Below are positions 15,951 to 23,989 of a DNA stretch of 32,532 nt, piece after piece (positions within the stretch are counted from its first letter, which is position 1; each line of letters begins with the position of its first letter). The stretch is from Candidatus Rokuibacteriota bacterium (GTDB lineage Bacteria > Methylomirabilota > Methylomirabilia > Rokubacteriales > CSP1-6): NCBI GenBank assembly GCA_016179965.1, contig JACPCF010000077.1, forward strand, positions 1 to 32,532, in the 5' to 3' direction. The translations under genes and the position numbers were made by a program. The notes below the pieces were generated by a model. The model was not told where the DNA came from and did no database searches. It worked only from the letters and a program-made list of their open reading frames with translations.

Positions 15951-17120
15951 ATGAGGCCGTTCCTCGCCCTCGTCCTGGCCGGCTTCCTGGCGCGCTTCGG
16001 CTACCAGATGGCGCGGAGCCCGGTGCTCCCCCGCTTCGCCCAGGACCTTGGCGCCACGCCCGAGCTGATCGGGGTGATCGTCGCCGCCTCCACGGTGACC
16101 GGCGTGGCCATCAAGCTTCCCGCCGGCGCGCTCTCCGACGTCCTGGGACGAAAGCGGATGATGCTCCTGGGTTGCGCCTTCTTCGCCGTGCCGCCCTTCC
16201 TCTATCCCTTCGTCCACTCGCCCGGCGCCCTCCTGGCGCTCCGCTTCCTCCACGGCTTCGCCACCGCGATCTTCTCCCCCGTGGCCTCGGCCTTCGTCGC
16301 CGATCTCTCCCAGCGAGGACGAGGCGAGAGGTTGGGCTGGTTCGCCGCGTCGAGTGATCTCGGCTCCACGCTGGGCCCCCTCCTCGGCGGCCTCCTTCTG
16401 TTCTACACGGCCAGCTACCCGGTGACCTACCTCACCGTCGGCATGCTCGGCCTCCTCCCGCTCCTGATCATCCTCCGCCTGCCCGACGAAGCGCCGCGCT
16501 CCACCGGCTCCACCCTCCGCGCGCGCGCGGCGGAGTTCTGGAGCGGCATCGCCGAGGTTGTCTGGAGCCGCGCCGTGCTCGTCGCCTCGACGCTGGAAGC
16601 CGCGCTCTACGTGGGCTACGGCGCTTTCCTCGGTTTCTTCCCCACGTACGCAAGGAGCATCGGCTTGAACGACGCCCAGATCGCCCTCGTCATGGGTGCC
16701 CAGCTCGGGACGACCATGCTCGCCAAGCCGCTCTCGGGGCGCCTCTCCGACCGGATGGGCCGGAAGCCCATGATCCTTGCGGGCCTCTTCCTCAGCGCTG
16801 CCACGCTGCCCCTGATCCCGAGGCTCGCCTCGCTCTGGTTGCTCTTTCCCGTCTCTGCGCTCTTCGGTCTCGGCGTGGCGATTGTGACCCCATCCACCAC
16901 GGCGCTGGTGGCCGATCTCGTAAAGGCCGGGCGGATGGGCTCGGCGATGGGCGTGTTCGGGACGATCTGGGACAGCGGCGAGGCGGCCGGGCCGATCCTG
17001 GCAGGGTTCCTCATCGCGTCGCTCTCCTACCCGCCCGCCTTCGGCCTCATCGCGGCCTTCATGGCGGCGATGGCCCTCCTCTTCCTCGTGGCGGTGAGGG
17101 ACCCGGGGCGGGCCGGCTGA
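15951..17120 (+). CDS. MFS transporter
   Basis: A 389-residue major facilitator superfamily protein with about 12 hydrophobic segments. Motif A is present in both halves, as G-A-L-S-D-V-L-G-R-K-R-M-M between helices 2 and 3 and as G-R-L-S-D-R-M-G-R-K-P-M between helices 8 and 9. The middle loop is short and charged (PDEAPRSTGSTLRARA). The sequence resembles drug/metabolite efflux members of the family; the substrate cannot be told. It starts 15 bases after the DUF421 stop and is probably cotranscribed with it. Its end converges with the SDR gene with 2 bases between stops. Confidence 0.87.
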   Translation: MRPFLALVLAGFLARFGYQMARSPVLPRFAQDLGATPELIGVIVAASTVTGVAIKLPAGALSDVLGRKRMMLLGCAFFAVPPFLYPFVHSPGALLALRFLHGFATAIFSPVASAFVADLSQRGRGERLGWFAASSDLGSTLGPLLGGLLLFYTASYPVTYLTVGMLGLLPLLIILRLPDEAPRSTGSTLRARAAEFWSGIAEVVWSRAVLVASTLEAALYVGYGAFLGFFPTYARSIGLNDAQIALVMGAQLGTTMLAKPLSGRLSDRMGRKPMILAGLFLSAATLPLIPRLASLWLLFPVSALFGLGVAIVTPSTTALVADLVKAGRMGSAMGVFGTIWDSGEAAGPILAGFLIASLSYPPAFGLIAAFMAAMALLFLVAVRDPGRAG

Positions 17121-17122
17121 GG

Positions 17123-17902
17123 TCAGCGGCGCAGGAGCCGCGCCATCATCCAATCCACGAAGCGGGGGGCGAGGGCGCTCAGCACAGCCAGGATCCGCGC
17201 CGGCGGGTACGGGTACACTTCCGGGCGGGGACGTCGCGCGCAGCGCACGATGGCCCGGGCCACCTGCTCGGCGGTCTGGATCGGGCCGTAACGCTTCGGC
17301 TCGGTCTTCTTGAGTTCCACGGCGCGGAACTCGCTCTCGGTGTAGATCGGATAGACGATGCTCACCTGGACGCCGGTCCCGCTCAGTTCCATACGCAACG
17401 CTTCCGACATGCCGACGAGCGCAAATTTGGTCGCGTTGTAGGCGGAGTACAGCGGGACTCCCCGGCGACCCGCCACCGAGCTGACGTTGATGATGTGGCC
17501 GGAGGCATGCTGGAGCATCCCCGGCAGGACCGCCTGGGTGACCGTAAGCACGCTGACCAGGTTCACCTCCAGGAGCGCGCGGAGTTCCTCGGGGGTGGTG
17601 GCTTCCAAGGGCGCCGCTATCCCGCGGCCGGCGTTGTTCACGAGGATGTCGATCCGCTTCCACTGACCTAGCACGCGCTCCACGACCGCCTTGACCGTCT
17701 CGCGATCGGTCACGTCGGCGGAGCAAACCATCGCGTGGCCCGGCTGGCGGCGGATCTCGTCGGCGACTTCCTCCAGCCGATCCTCGCGGCGGGCCAGGAG
17801 CGCCACGCGCACCCCTTGCCGGGCCAGGGCCTTGGCCGTGGCCGCCCCGATCCCGCTCGAGGCGCCCGTCACCAGCGCCACCTTCCCGACCAGCACGGAC
17901 AT
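17123..17902 (-). CDS. Short-chain dehydrogenase/reductase
   Basis: The ATG at 17900-17902 gives 259 residues beginning MSVLVGKVALVTGASSGIG; a GTG three codons upstream is an alternative. Classical SDR motifs are all present: the cofactor motif T-G-A-S-S-G-I-G (12-19), N-N-A-G, the catalytic Ser in I-I-N-V-S-S-V-A-G, and Y-N-A-T-K. The C-terminal part is hydrophobic (ILAVLSALAPRFVDWMMARLL), which may attach it to the membrane, as in SDRs acting on lipids or retinol-like compounds. An Arg after the second strand (L-L-A-R-R-E-D-R) suggests NADP(H). The substrate is unknown. Confidence 0.87.
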   Translation of the reverse strand: MSVLVGKVALVTGASSGIGAATAKALARQGVRVALLARREDRLEEVADEIRRQPGHAMVCSADVTDRETVKAVVERVLGQWKRIDILVNNAGRGIAAPLEATTPEELRALLEVNLVSVLTVTQAVLPGMLQHASGHIINVSSVAGRRGVPLYSAYNATKFALVGMSEALRMELSGTGVQVSIVYPIYTESEFRAVELKKTEPKRYGPIQTAEQVARAIVRCARRPRPEVYPYPPARILAVLSALAPRFVDWMMARLLRR

Positions 17903-17922
17903 GGTCAGCACGCCATCCGCTG

Positions 17923-18357
17923 TTATCGTTGAGACCGAAGCGACGTAAGCCCTTCTCTCTTCGCTGTCCTTGCGAGGCTGAGGTCCCAGGAGGCAAAGAC
18001 GAAAGGCTCAGCGAGCCGGCCGCGGAGCACAGCCGCTGAAGCCAGGTGTAGGGCGTCATAGGCCTTCAATCGATGAGCCTCCGCGACACGGGCGGCCGCC
18101 CGAACGAGCGATTCCGTGACTTCGACGACCAGGTAGCGACCCCAGTCCGAATCCAGATCCCGGAGGATTCTCCGATAATCTCCCGCTGACAGCCCTCCCT
18201 CGTGCCGTCGCCTGACGAAGGCTGCGCGCGCCTCGACGTAAGCGAGAATTGACGTGGCGATCAGTTCCGCCTGATCGACTGCGTTTCGGACGATGGGCGA
18301 TCCCTCTTCGTCCACATAGAGCTTGACGAGGGCGCTCGTGTCCAGATAGAGCCTCAC
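17923..18357 (-). CDS. PIN-domain (VapC-like) toxin
   Basis: The GTG at 18355-18357 overlaps the antitoxin stop (GTGA) and gives 144 residues beginning RLYLDTSALVKLY. The PIN acidic quartet is visible: Asp6 in L-D-T-S-A-L, Glu42 in Y-V-E-A-R-A, Asp101 in A-Y-D-A-L-H-L-A, and Asp125 in S-W-D-L-S-L. VapC-type toxins are Mg-dependent ribonucleases that cut tRNA or rRNA. Second gene of a type II toxin-antitoxin pair; all catalytic residues are intact, so activity is plausible. Confidence 0.87.
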   Translation of the reverse strand: MRLYLDTSALVKLYVDEEGSPIVRNAVDQAELIATSILAYVEARAAFVRRRHEGGLSAGDYRRILRDLDSDWGRYLVVEVTESLVRAAARVAEAHRLKAYDALHLASAAVLRGRLAEPFVFASWDLSLARTAKREGLTSLRSQR

Positions 18358-18623
18358 CGCCGGCCCTCGATGACCGCCCGACCCACCGACGGCCCCTTGA
18401 TTCTTGGGGGGCGCCGAGCCCCTCTCGGTTTCCCCCCTTCCCACCGGGCCATCCCTTCCCGGAGCAACCCCTCGATGCGTCGGTCCCTACGGGTGACGGA
18501 AGGAGGCGCGATGATGGCAACCGGCTTCCCCCGCTCCGTAACCATCAGCCGTTCCCCGGCCCTTACGCGTTTGAGGTACCGGCTCAGCTGATTCTTCAGC
18601 TCCCTGATCCCCACTGCAGCCAT
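18354..18623 (-). CDS. Phd/YefM-type antitoxin of the PIN toxin
   Basis: The ATG at 18621-18623 follows AGGAG with a 7-base gap, giving 89 residues beginning MAAVGIRELKNQLSRYL. The N-terminal half is the Phd/YefM DNA-binding fold (I-R-E-L-K-N-Q-L-S-R-Y-L-K-R-V-R-A-G, then L-M-V-T-E-R-G-K-P-V-A-I-I). The Arg/Pro-rich C-terminal tail is expected to bind the toxin. The frame is open further upstream, but the upstream codons overlap the promoter and operator repeats, which rules against a longer protein. Confidence 0.85.
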   Translation of the reverse strand: MAAVGIRELKNQLSRYLKRVRAGERLMVTERGKPVAIIAPPSVTRRDRRIEGLLREGMARWEGGKPRGARRPPRIKGPSVGRAVIEGRR

Positions 18624-18636
18624 GCCGTTTCTCCTA

Positions 18637-18674
18637 TGTGGACACATTGTTCTCATTTGTGGACACAATGTCAA
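18637..18674 (-). promoter_or_regulatory. Promoter and twin operator of the PIN toxin-antitoxin operon
   Basis: On the minus strand a perfect -35 TTGACA (18674-18669) is 17 bases from AACAAT (18651-18646), which matches the -10 at four of six positions. Two copies of TGTGGACACA on the plus strand (18637-18646 and 18658-18667) are spaced exactly 21 bases, two helical turns, and cover the promoter. An inverted pair ACATTGT/ACAATGT (18644-18650, 18665-18671) overlaps them. This is the expected layout for cooperative antitoxin autorepression. Confidence 0.7.
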
Positions 18675-18690
18675 GGTGCGGTCCCGAGGC

Positions 18691-19766
18691 TCATCGGAAG
18701 GCGCACGGGGGGACGGGTGTCTTCCAGGGAGCCTGCGTGAGGTGCCGGCCGTGGGGGAAGAGCCGGAGCTGGTGGGCGGGGAGGGCCGGGGCCAGGCGGC
18801 GGCCCTTCAGCGCCAGGAAGTACCCAGCGCGCACCGTGTCCACGCCGATGCGCCTGAGATCCTGGGGTCCGCGGAAGACGCTCCGCCGTCGCTCGCGGAC
18901 CAGCGTCAGGGCCGCTTTCGGCCCGACCCCCGGCACGCGGAGCAGGAGCTCGTACGGCGCCCTGCCGATCTCCAGGGGAAATTGCTCGACGTGGCGGAGC
19001 GCCCACGCGGTTTTGGGATCGTGGTCCAGCGGGAGGTTGCCGTCGCCGTCGAAGGGCAGTTCCTCGAAGTTGAACCCGTACTGGCGGAGCAGGTGCTCAG
19101 CCTGATAGAGCCTGAACTCGCGCATGGCCGGCGTGGATTGCTCGCCCTCCATGGGTGTCCCCACCACCGGCTGGAAGGCGCTGAAGTGGGCGTGGTGGAG
19201 CAGTTGCTGACGCTCGAGGCGCGCCACCAGCGATAGGATCTCGCGGTCCTTCTCGCCGGATGGACCGACAACAAACTGGGTAGTCGTCCCGGCAGGCCGC
19301 AGGTCGCGTGATTCATCCTGGCGCGCGCCGCGGAGGAGGCGACCGGCCAGCTCGAGCTTCGGGAGGAGGTCGCCGCTGAAATCCTTCTCCTTGGCAAGTC
19401 GCCGCACGTAGGCATCGCCCGGCCCCTCCAGGTTGATCGAGACGCGGTTGGCGAGCCTTGCGGCCTCCTCGACCTGAGCCGGCTCGGCGCCGGGAAGGAG
19501 CTTGATGTGGACGTACCCCCCAAACCCTTCCTTCCGACGCAGGAGCTCGACCGCGGCGAGCATCCGATCCATCGCTCGCACGGGCCTTCCGGGCACGCCA
19601 GAGGTGAGGAACAACCCCTGGGCGAGCCCTGCTCGATGGGCCTCCATGAAGGTTGTCGCGATTTCTTCGGGCGCCAGCGCCGTGCGCTTCACCTTTCCGG
19701 AAGCCCGTGTTCCCGGTCATCGGCGGCGGCCTCGGCGAGGACGGCGAGTCGCTGGTGGCGGTCCAT
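18691..19766 (-). pseudogene. Broken radical SAM DNA modification/repair-type gene, cluster-binding region deleted
   Basis: Two fragments of one family member are visible. The first starts at the ATG 19764-19766 (after AGAGG) and encodes M-D-R-H-Q-R-L-A-V-L-A-E-A-A before a TGA at 19691-19689. The second, in another frame, runs from GTG 19692 to 18691 (333 codons) and begins KRTALAPEEIATTF. It matches the remainder of the family linked to uracil-DNA glycosylase: G-L-F-L-T-S-G-V, P-A-G-T-T-T-Q-F-V-V-G, K-T-A-W-A-L-R-H-V-E-Q-F-P, and a helix-hairpin-helix L-R-V-P-G-V-G-P-K-A-A. The part between, which in intact proteins holds the SAM-cluster CxxxCxxC, is missing along with the frame. Roughly 50-70 residues are lost, judged from memory of the family. 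The second fragment could still be made by reinitiation (TGA and GTG overlap) but could not be a radical SAM enzyme. Confidence 0.75.
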
Positions 19767-19784
19767 GGTCGGTACCTCTTTAGA

Positions 19785-19819
19785 TGTATACTATACACAA
19801 GATGAGTATTTCAAGCCAA
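19785..19819 (-). promoter_or_regulatory. Possible promoter with palindrome upstream of the broken radical SAM gene
   Basis: On the minus strand TTGGCT (19819-19814) and TATAGT (19795-19790) are 18 bases apart. A perfect odd palindrome with 6-base arms, TGTATA-C-TATACA on the plus strand (19785-19797), overlaps the -10 and could bind a repressor. It does not match the common LexA box types. The region is AT-rich compared with its surroundings. Confidence 0.4.
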
Positions 19820-19826
19820 ATTTTTT

Positions 19827-22226
19827 TCAGGCCCAAACCCCTGGAATCTTTGAGGAACAGGAGGGGCAAACCCCCCGCGTGGGCGTCACGGCGTCTTTGA
19901 GGATGGTGTAGCCCACACGTTCGATCACGAGGCTCTGGCAGGAGGGGCAGTAGGTGTTCTCGAAGGACCCCACGTGCCCCGGCAGGTTGCCGGCGTAGAC
20001 GTAGCGGAGCCCCTCACCCACGCCGATCTCGGCCGCGCGGATCAGCGCCTTGGCCTGGGTGTTGGGCCGGTCGGTCATCTTGTAATCCTGGTGAAAGGCG
20101 GTCACGTGCCAGGGGATGTCGGGAGAGATCGACAACAGGAACTGCGCGACGTCCCTGAGCTCGGCGTCGGAGTCGTTGAAGCCGGGGATCACCAGCGTCA
20201 CGACTTCGAGCCAGAACCCCCGGGCGTGGATCATGCGGATCCCTTCGAGGATCGTCTTGAGCACGCCCCCGAGCTGGCGGTAGTGCTTGTCGTCGAAGGA
20301 TTTGAGATCCACCTTGTAGAGGTCCACGTACGGCCGGATGTAGTCCAGCACCTCGGCCGTGGCGTTGCCGTTGGAGACGTAGGAGCAGACGAGGCCGCGC
20401 GCCCGGCCCTCCTTGAAGACCTCCACCGCCCACTCGCTCGTGATCAAGGGCTCGTTGTACGTGGACGTGAGCACGCGCGCGCGGTTGTGGAGGGCGAGGT
20501 TCACGATCTCGTGCGGCCCGATCTGCTGAGGCGGCACGCCCATCGCGGGATCCCGCAGCGCCTGGGAGGTCAACGCGTTCTGGCAGTTCTTCACCGCGCA
20601 GAACCCCGCCACGAAGGAGTGCTCCTCTTCGACCTCAAGGTTATACACATCTCCCTCGAAGGGCTCGCTGGCTACCGACTTCACCGGGATCAAGAAGTGG
20701 TTTTCGACCTCTCGGAACTTCTGCCAGCTTCGAAGGTCCCGGTACCAGACCACGCTGAATTGCTCTGGATGGCGGCGAACGGCTCGCCCCTGGATCTCTC
20801 CCTCGGCACCGACTGAGGTTACATAGATGGAGGGAAGATGCCCAAGGCGGAGAATCAACAAGGCCACCCCGTAAGCGAGATCGTGGGAGACCGTGGTCAC
20901 GCTCAGCTTCCCGCCCGCGTACTCGTGACCATCACCCGCGACGTAAGCGTCCAGGAACGCCTCCTGGACAGACGTGTCGGCGGCGAAGATCTCGGCCGGT
21001 ATACGCTTGCCCGCCGCCCCCTTCCCGCACAGCGCCTCCAAGACGAGCGCCAGCGAGGATTTACCCACTACTACGACTGTGGTCGTTGCCCGGCGGACCT
21101 CTTGAGGGTGGACGCCGAACAACTGTTGCAACGAGTGCTTGATTTCCTTCCTGGCTGCCTCCTCAGAGTGGCCGAAGCTGAAGACAAGGTCCAGACTGTT
21201 CGGCCTGTTTTTCGAACGAATCACTGATCCCTCGGCGCAATAGAAGCCAAGGAGCCGGGCAAAGGTCTTGTCGAGCAGCAGAAATCGCGGAATTCCGGGG
21301 CGTCGTTCGTTAGGGAACCTGACCCGTTCTTCCTCGATCATGATTCCGTGGGTTTTTTCGTATACCCACCGGCCGCGTCTGACCTTGCTCCTCACGTGCC
21401 GAATGTACGACGGATCCCTCCCAAGGCGAGCCCCGATTGCCCGAGAGGATTCCCCCCTCTCGGACGCCTCCATGATGCCCCGGGTTTCTTGCTGAGACAG
21501 AGAGCGGGGGATCGCGAAGGTCGGGGTAACGTGCTTCAAGAGATCTGTCACGTCGAGTATGATCCCCTCTCCCTCGAACGACGTCTTAGGAACGAGTAGG
21601 AAATGATTCGGGGTGAGATCAGCCGCCCGGACATCCTCAACTCCACCCCCGCCTGGGTCCGTGGTCGCCAGCCAGCGATGGTCCGGAGTGCAACGGATGG
21701 CCGGCAGGTACATGGGCCGGATGACCGACAAGGGGCCCCGGTAGGCATGCCTGAACGCCTTGGTGACCCGCCTCACTGCTCCCGATGCCGTGATGACCTG
21801 CACCCCTTGAGGAAATCTGATCTCACCGTCGGGAGTGACGATCGCCTCAGATGCCTCATCGAAGACCGCCTTGATCGCGACCGCCCCGGTCGGCGTCAGA
21901 ACCGGAGTATCCCCCCGGAAACAGTAAGAACAGTGCAGGTCACAACCGAGCATGCCGAAGGAGAGCGCGCGGGCGCCGGGGAAGGCGTGGAAGAACGGCT
22001 TCTTCTCGATGGGGTCGAGCTGTAGGGCGGCCACGTAGCCCGTGGGGACCATGAGCCGGCCGTCCTCGTTCCACCGGACCTTGCAGATCCCTTTCTGCCC
22101 GGGGAGGATCAGGCAGCGGTGGCCGCAGGCGTAGCAGCGGAGGCGCCCCTCGGCAAGCCGCTCGTAGAGCTCGCCCTCGCGGGCCAGCCGGGACAGCGTG
22201 TGCTCCAGGGTGACCGGTGCTGCCAT
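19827..22226 (-). CDS. amrS: AmmeMemoRadiSam-system radical SAM enzyme interrupted by an intein
   Basis: A single 799-codon frame starts at an ATG preceded by AGGAGG and a 3-base gap. Residues 1-101 and 548-799 are the host protein, 353 residues after splicing, the normal length for AmrS/PflA-like enzymes. N-terminal Cys residues (R-C-Y-A-C-G-H-R-C, then G-I-C-K-V) and a C-terminal zinc-ribbon-like pair (Y-C-P-S-C and V-C-P-S-C) are typical of this subfamily. The radical SAM cluster motif is C95-D-L-H-C99-S-Y, then the intein, then C548-Q-N-A-L-T-S-Q. The third cluster Cys is therefore the residue right after the intein and must act as the splicing nucleophile. Other motifs include S-T-Y-N-E-P, V-S-N-G-N and D-L-K-S-F-D. 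The family's partner proteins AMMECR1 and Memo are not in the window. It is last in the apparent selenoprotein operon, 24 bases after the aminotransferase. Confidence 0.92.
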   Translation of the reverse strand: MAAPVTLEHTLSRLAREGELYERLAEGRLRCYACGHRCLILPGQKGICKVRWNEDGRLMVPTGYVAALQLDPIEKKPFFHAFPGARALSFGMLGCDLHCSYCFRGDTPVLTPTGAVAIKAVFDEASEAIVTPDGEIRFPQGVQVITASGAVRRVTKAFRHAYRGPLSVIRPMYLPAIRCTPDHRWLATTDPGGGGVEDVRAADLTPNHFLLVPKTSFEGEGIILDVTDLLKHVTPTFAIPRSLSQQETRGIMEASERGESSRAIGARLGRDPSYIRHVRSKVRRGRWVYEKTHGIMIEEERVRFPNERRPGIPRFLLLDKTFARLLGFYCAEGSVIRSKNRPNSLDLVFSFGHSEEAARKEIKHSLQQLFGVHPQEVRRATTTVVVVGKSSLALVLEALCGKGAAGKRIPAEIFAADTSVQEAFLDAYVAGDGHEYAGGKLSVTTVSHDLAYGVALLILRLGHLPSIYVTSVGAEGEIQGRAVRRHPEQFSVVWYRDLRSWQKFREVENHFLIPVKSVASEPFEGDVYNLEVEEEHSFVAGFCAVKNCQNALTSQALRDPAMGVPPQQIGPHEIVNLALHNRARVLTSTYNEPLITSEWAVEVFKEGRARGLVCSYVSNGNATAEVLDYIRPYVDLYKVDLKSFDDKHYRQLGGVLKTILEGIRMIHARGFWLEVVTLVIPGFNDSDAELRDVAQFLLSISPDIPWHVTAFHQDYKMTDRPNTQAKALIRAAEIGVGEGLRYVYAGNLPGHVGSFENTYCPSCQSLVIERVGYTILKDAVTPTRGVCPSCSSKIPGVWA
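20586..21923 (-). mobile_element. Intein with LAGLIDADG homing endonuclease (446 residues)
   Basis: The intein spans host residues 102-547. Block A is C-F-R-G-D-T-P-V-L-T with Cys1. Block B is C-T-P-D-H-R-W-L-A-T (T79, H82 of the intein). Block F is V-Y-N-L-E-V-E-E-E-H-S-F-V-A, and block G is G-F-C-A-V-K-N followed by host Cys+1. The usual penultimate His is Lys445. The central insert has two LAGLIDADG-like helices, L-L-G-F-Y-C-A-E-G (234-242) and A-F-L-D-A-Y-V-A-G-D-G (332-342). It also has a helix-turn-helix-like segment (about 150-178, S-S-R-A-I-G-A-R-L-G-R-D). The DNA looks less GC-rich than the flanking exteins, consistent with lateral arrival. Boundaries are exact because removal restores a perfect C-x3-C-x2-C. 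Confidence 0.93.
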
Positions 22227-22250
22227 GGTCCTCCTAGTGTACTCCTAACG

Positions 22251-23609
22251 CTAGACGCCGAGAACGGCCTTCACAGCGTCCCGGGTGACGGAGATCAGCC
22301 GGTCCACCTGGGCCTCGGTCACGATCAGGGGCGGGGCAAAGAAGACCGATTCGCCGCGGGTCCGCGTCACCACGCCGCGCTTGACCATCTCGGCCTGGAC
22401 GCGCGGCCCCACCTTCTGGTCGCCGGGGAAGGTCGCCTTCGTCCCCCGGTCCTGGACCAGCTCGATGGCGGCCAGGAGGCCCTTCCCGCCCCGGATGTCT
22501 CCCACGTGCGGGTGGCTCCCGAACGTCTGCTTGAGCCCCTCGTAGAGGCGCGTGCCCATCTTCGCTGCGTTCTCCCAGAGGCGCTCGCGCTCCATGATCT
22601 CGATGTTCTTGAGCCCCACGGCGCAGCAGGTGGGGTGCCCCGAGTAGGTGTGGGCGTGCATCCAGCGGCTCTCGGGCGGCACTGAGTCCATGGCGTCCTT
22701 GATCTCGCGCGAGACCATGATGCCACCGAGCGGGAGGTAGCCGGAGGTGACGCCCTTGGCGAAGGACACGATGTCGGCCTCGACGCCCCAGTGCGTGAGG
22801 GCGAACCAGTGGCCGGTCCTGCAGAAGCCGGTGATGACCTCGTCGGCGATGAAGAGGACCTGGTGCCGGGTGCAGATCTCGCGGATCCGCGGGAAGTAGT
22901 CGTCGGGCGGCACGATGACGCCGCCCCCGCCGATGATGGGCTCGGCGATGAACGCCGCAACGGTGTCCGGCCCCTCGCGGAGGATCGCCTCCTCCAGCTC
23001 GCGCGCGGCCGCCTGGCCCACCCCCTCCCCGGGCTTCGCGCCCTGGAAGCGGTAGGCGTACGGCGGCTGGATGTGGAGGAAGCCCGGGACGCGCGGCTCG
23101 AACATCTTCCAGTACGGCGCGATCCCGGTCGCGCTCATCGCCTGGAGCGTCACGCCGTGGTAGGCCTCGCGCCGGGCGATGATCTTCACCTTGTCGGGCT
23201 TGCCCTTGGCCTTCCAGTAGAAGCGCACGGTTTTGAAAGCCGCCTCGTTGGACTCCGCGCCGCCGCAGGTGAAGAAGACCGCCTGCATGTTCTTGTAGGC
23301 CAGGCCGATCAGCCGGTCCGCCAGGGTGATCGCCGGGATGTTGGAGGACCCCACGTAGGCGGAGAAATAGGCGAGCTCCTTCATCTGGGCCTCGGCCACC
23401 TGCGCGAGCTCCGCCCGCCCGTGCCCGACGTTGGTGTTCCAGAGTCCGGAGAGCCCGTCGAGGTATTCGCGCCCCTGCACGTCGGTGATCACGGCACCGC
23501 GCCCCTTGACGAAGATCATGGGCTCGGCGTGGTCCATGGGGTGGTGGAGCGAATGGATCAGGTGCTCTTGATCGGCCTTGACCAGCTCGGCAGGACTCGG
23601 CGTGGCCAT
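22251..23609 (-). CDS. Class III (omega) aminotransferase, PLP-dependent
   Basis: The ATG at 23607-23609 sits 7 bases after GGAGG and shares one base with the upstream stop (TGATG), so the start is firm; length is 452. The fold is complete: V-F-F-T-C-G-G-A-E-S-N-E-A-A for the phosphate region, D256 in F-I-A-D-E-V-I-T-G-F binding the PLP nitrogen, and K285 in S-F-A-K-G-V-T-S-G forming the Schiff base. The sequence resembles omega-amino acid:pyruvate or putrescine/GABA-type aminotransferases; the exact amino donor is not decidable. It follows a gamma-glutamylcyclotransferase, so a role in amine or gamma-glutamyl compound breakdown is possible. Confidence 0.9.
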   Translation of the reverse strand: MATPSPAELVKADQEHLIHSLHHPMDHAEPMIFVKGRGAVITDVQGREYLDGLSGLWNTNVGHGRAELAQVAEAQMKELAYFSAYVGSSNIPAITLADRLIGLAYKNMQAVFFTCGGAESNEAAFKTVRFYWKAKGKPDKVKIIARREAYHGVTLQAMSATGIAPYWKMFEPRVPGFLHIQPPYAYRFQGAKPGEGVGQAAARELEEAILREGPDTVAAFIAEPIIGGGGVIVPPDDYFPRIREICTRHQVLFIADEVITGFCRTGHWFALTHWGVEADIVSFAKGVTSGYLPLGGIMVSREIKDAMDSVPPESRWMHAHTYSGHPTCCAVGLKNIEIMERERLWENAAKMGTRLYEGLKQTFGSHPHVGDIRGGKGLLAAIELVQDRGTKATFPGDQKVGPRVQAEMVKRGVVTRTRGESVFFAPPLIVTEAQVDRLISVTRDAVKAVLGV

Positions 23610-23989
23610 CACGTTTCCTCCGTCATGTACCTGCGGTAATCGCCGTCGGGAATCGGCACCGCCCCATTGACGGAACCGTTGAACCAGTACGTCCAGGCGC
23701 TCACCTGGCGGCCGTCGGCGAGGCGGACCGGGGTCAGGCGGCGGGGAAACTCGGAGCCCTCCGCTGCGTCGAGCGCCGCCAGGAGCTCTGCCGACTGAAG
23801 CCGGTACACCTCGCCGCGGATCGTCCCCGACCCGTCGGGAACCGCGCCCGGATATCCGCCCAGGTCCACCAGGCGACCGCCGATGCTCCCGGCAGCCACA
23901 AACTCGGCCCGCCCCTCGATCAGGTGATGGAGCGACAGCCTGCGCATGAGCGTGCCGTAGGCGAACAGGAGAGCGGGCGCCGCGCTCAC
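23609..23989 (-). CDS. Gamma-glutamylcyclotransferase family protein
   Basis: A 126-residue protein with a GTG start overlapping the peroxiredoxin stop (GTGA). The substrate-binding A-Y-G-T-L-M is at 10-15, followed by G-G-Y-P-G-A-V-P, I-R-G-E-V-Y-R-L and the acidic L-D-A-A-E-G-S-E-F, where the catalytic Glu is expected. The family releases 5-oxoproline from gamma-glutamyl compounds such as gamma-glutamyl amines or glutathione fragments. Its position between two selenocysteine thiol-redox genes and an aminotransferase fits a thiol or amine context, but this is inference. Confidence 0.87.
   Translation of the reverse strand: MSAAPALLFAYGTLMRRLSLHHLIEGRAEFVAAGSIGGRLVDLGGYPGAVPDGSGTIRGEVYRLQSAELLAALDAAEGSEFPRRLTPVRLADGRQVSAWTYWFNGSVNGAVPIPDGDYRRYMTEET

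Noticed and set aside
15360-18059. Very long open frame on the minus strand
   Set aside because: It is antisense to the DUF421 and MFS genes and overlaps the SDR in another frame; the translation is low-complexity Arg/Glu/Gly-rich, typical of a GC-rich shadow.
19689-19691. TGA in the N-terminal piece of the broken radical SAM gene as a third selenocysteine codon
   Set aside because: Reading through gives no family similarity; the similar sequence resumes in another frame and a whole segment is missing, so it is a deletion with frameshift.
19785-19797. The TGTATA-C-TATACA palindrome as a LexA (SOS) box
   Set aside because: It does not match the known CTGT-N8-ACAG or GAAC-N4-GTTC types; kept only as an unnamed possible operator.
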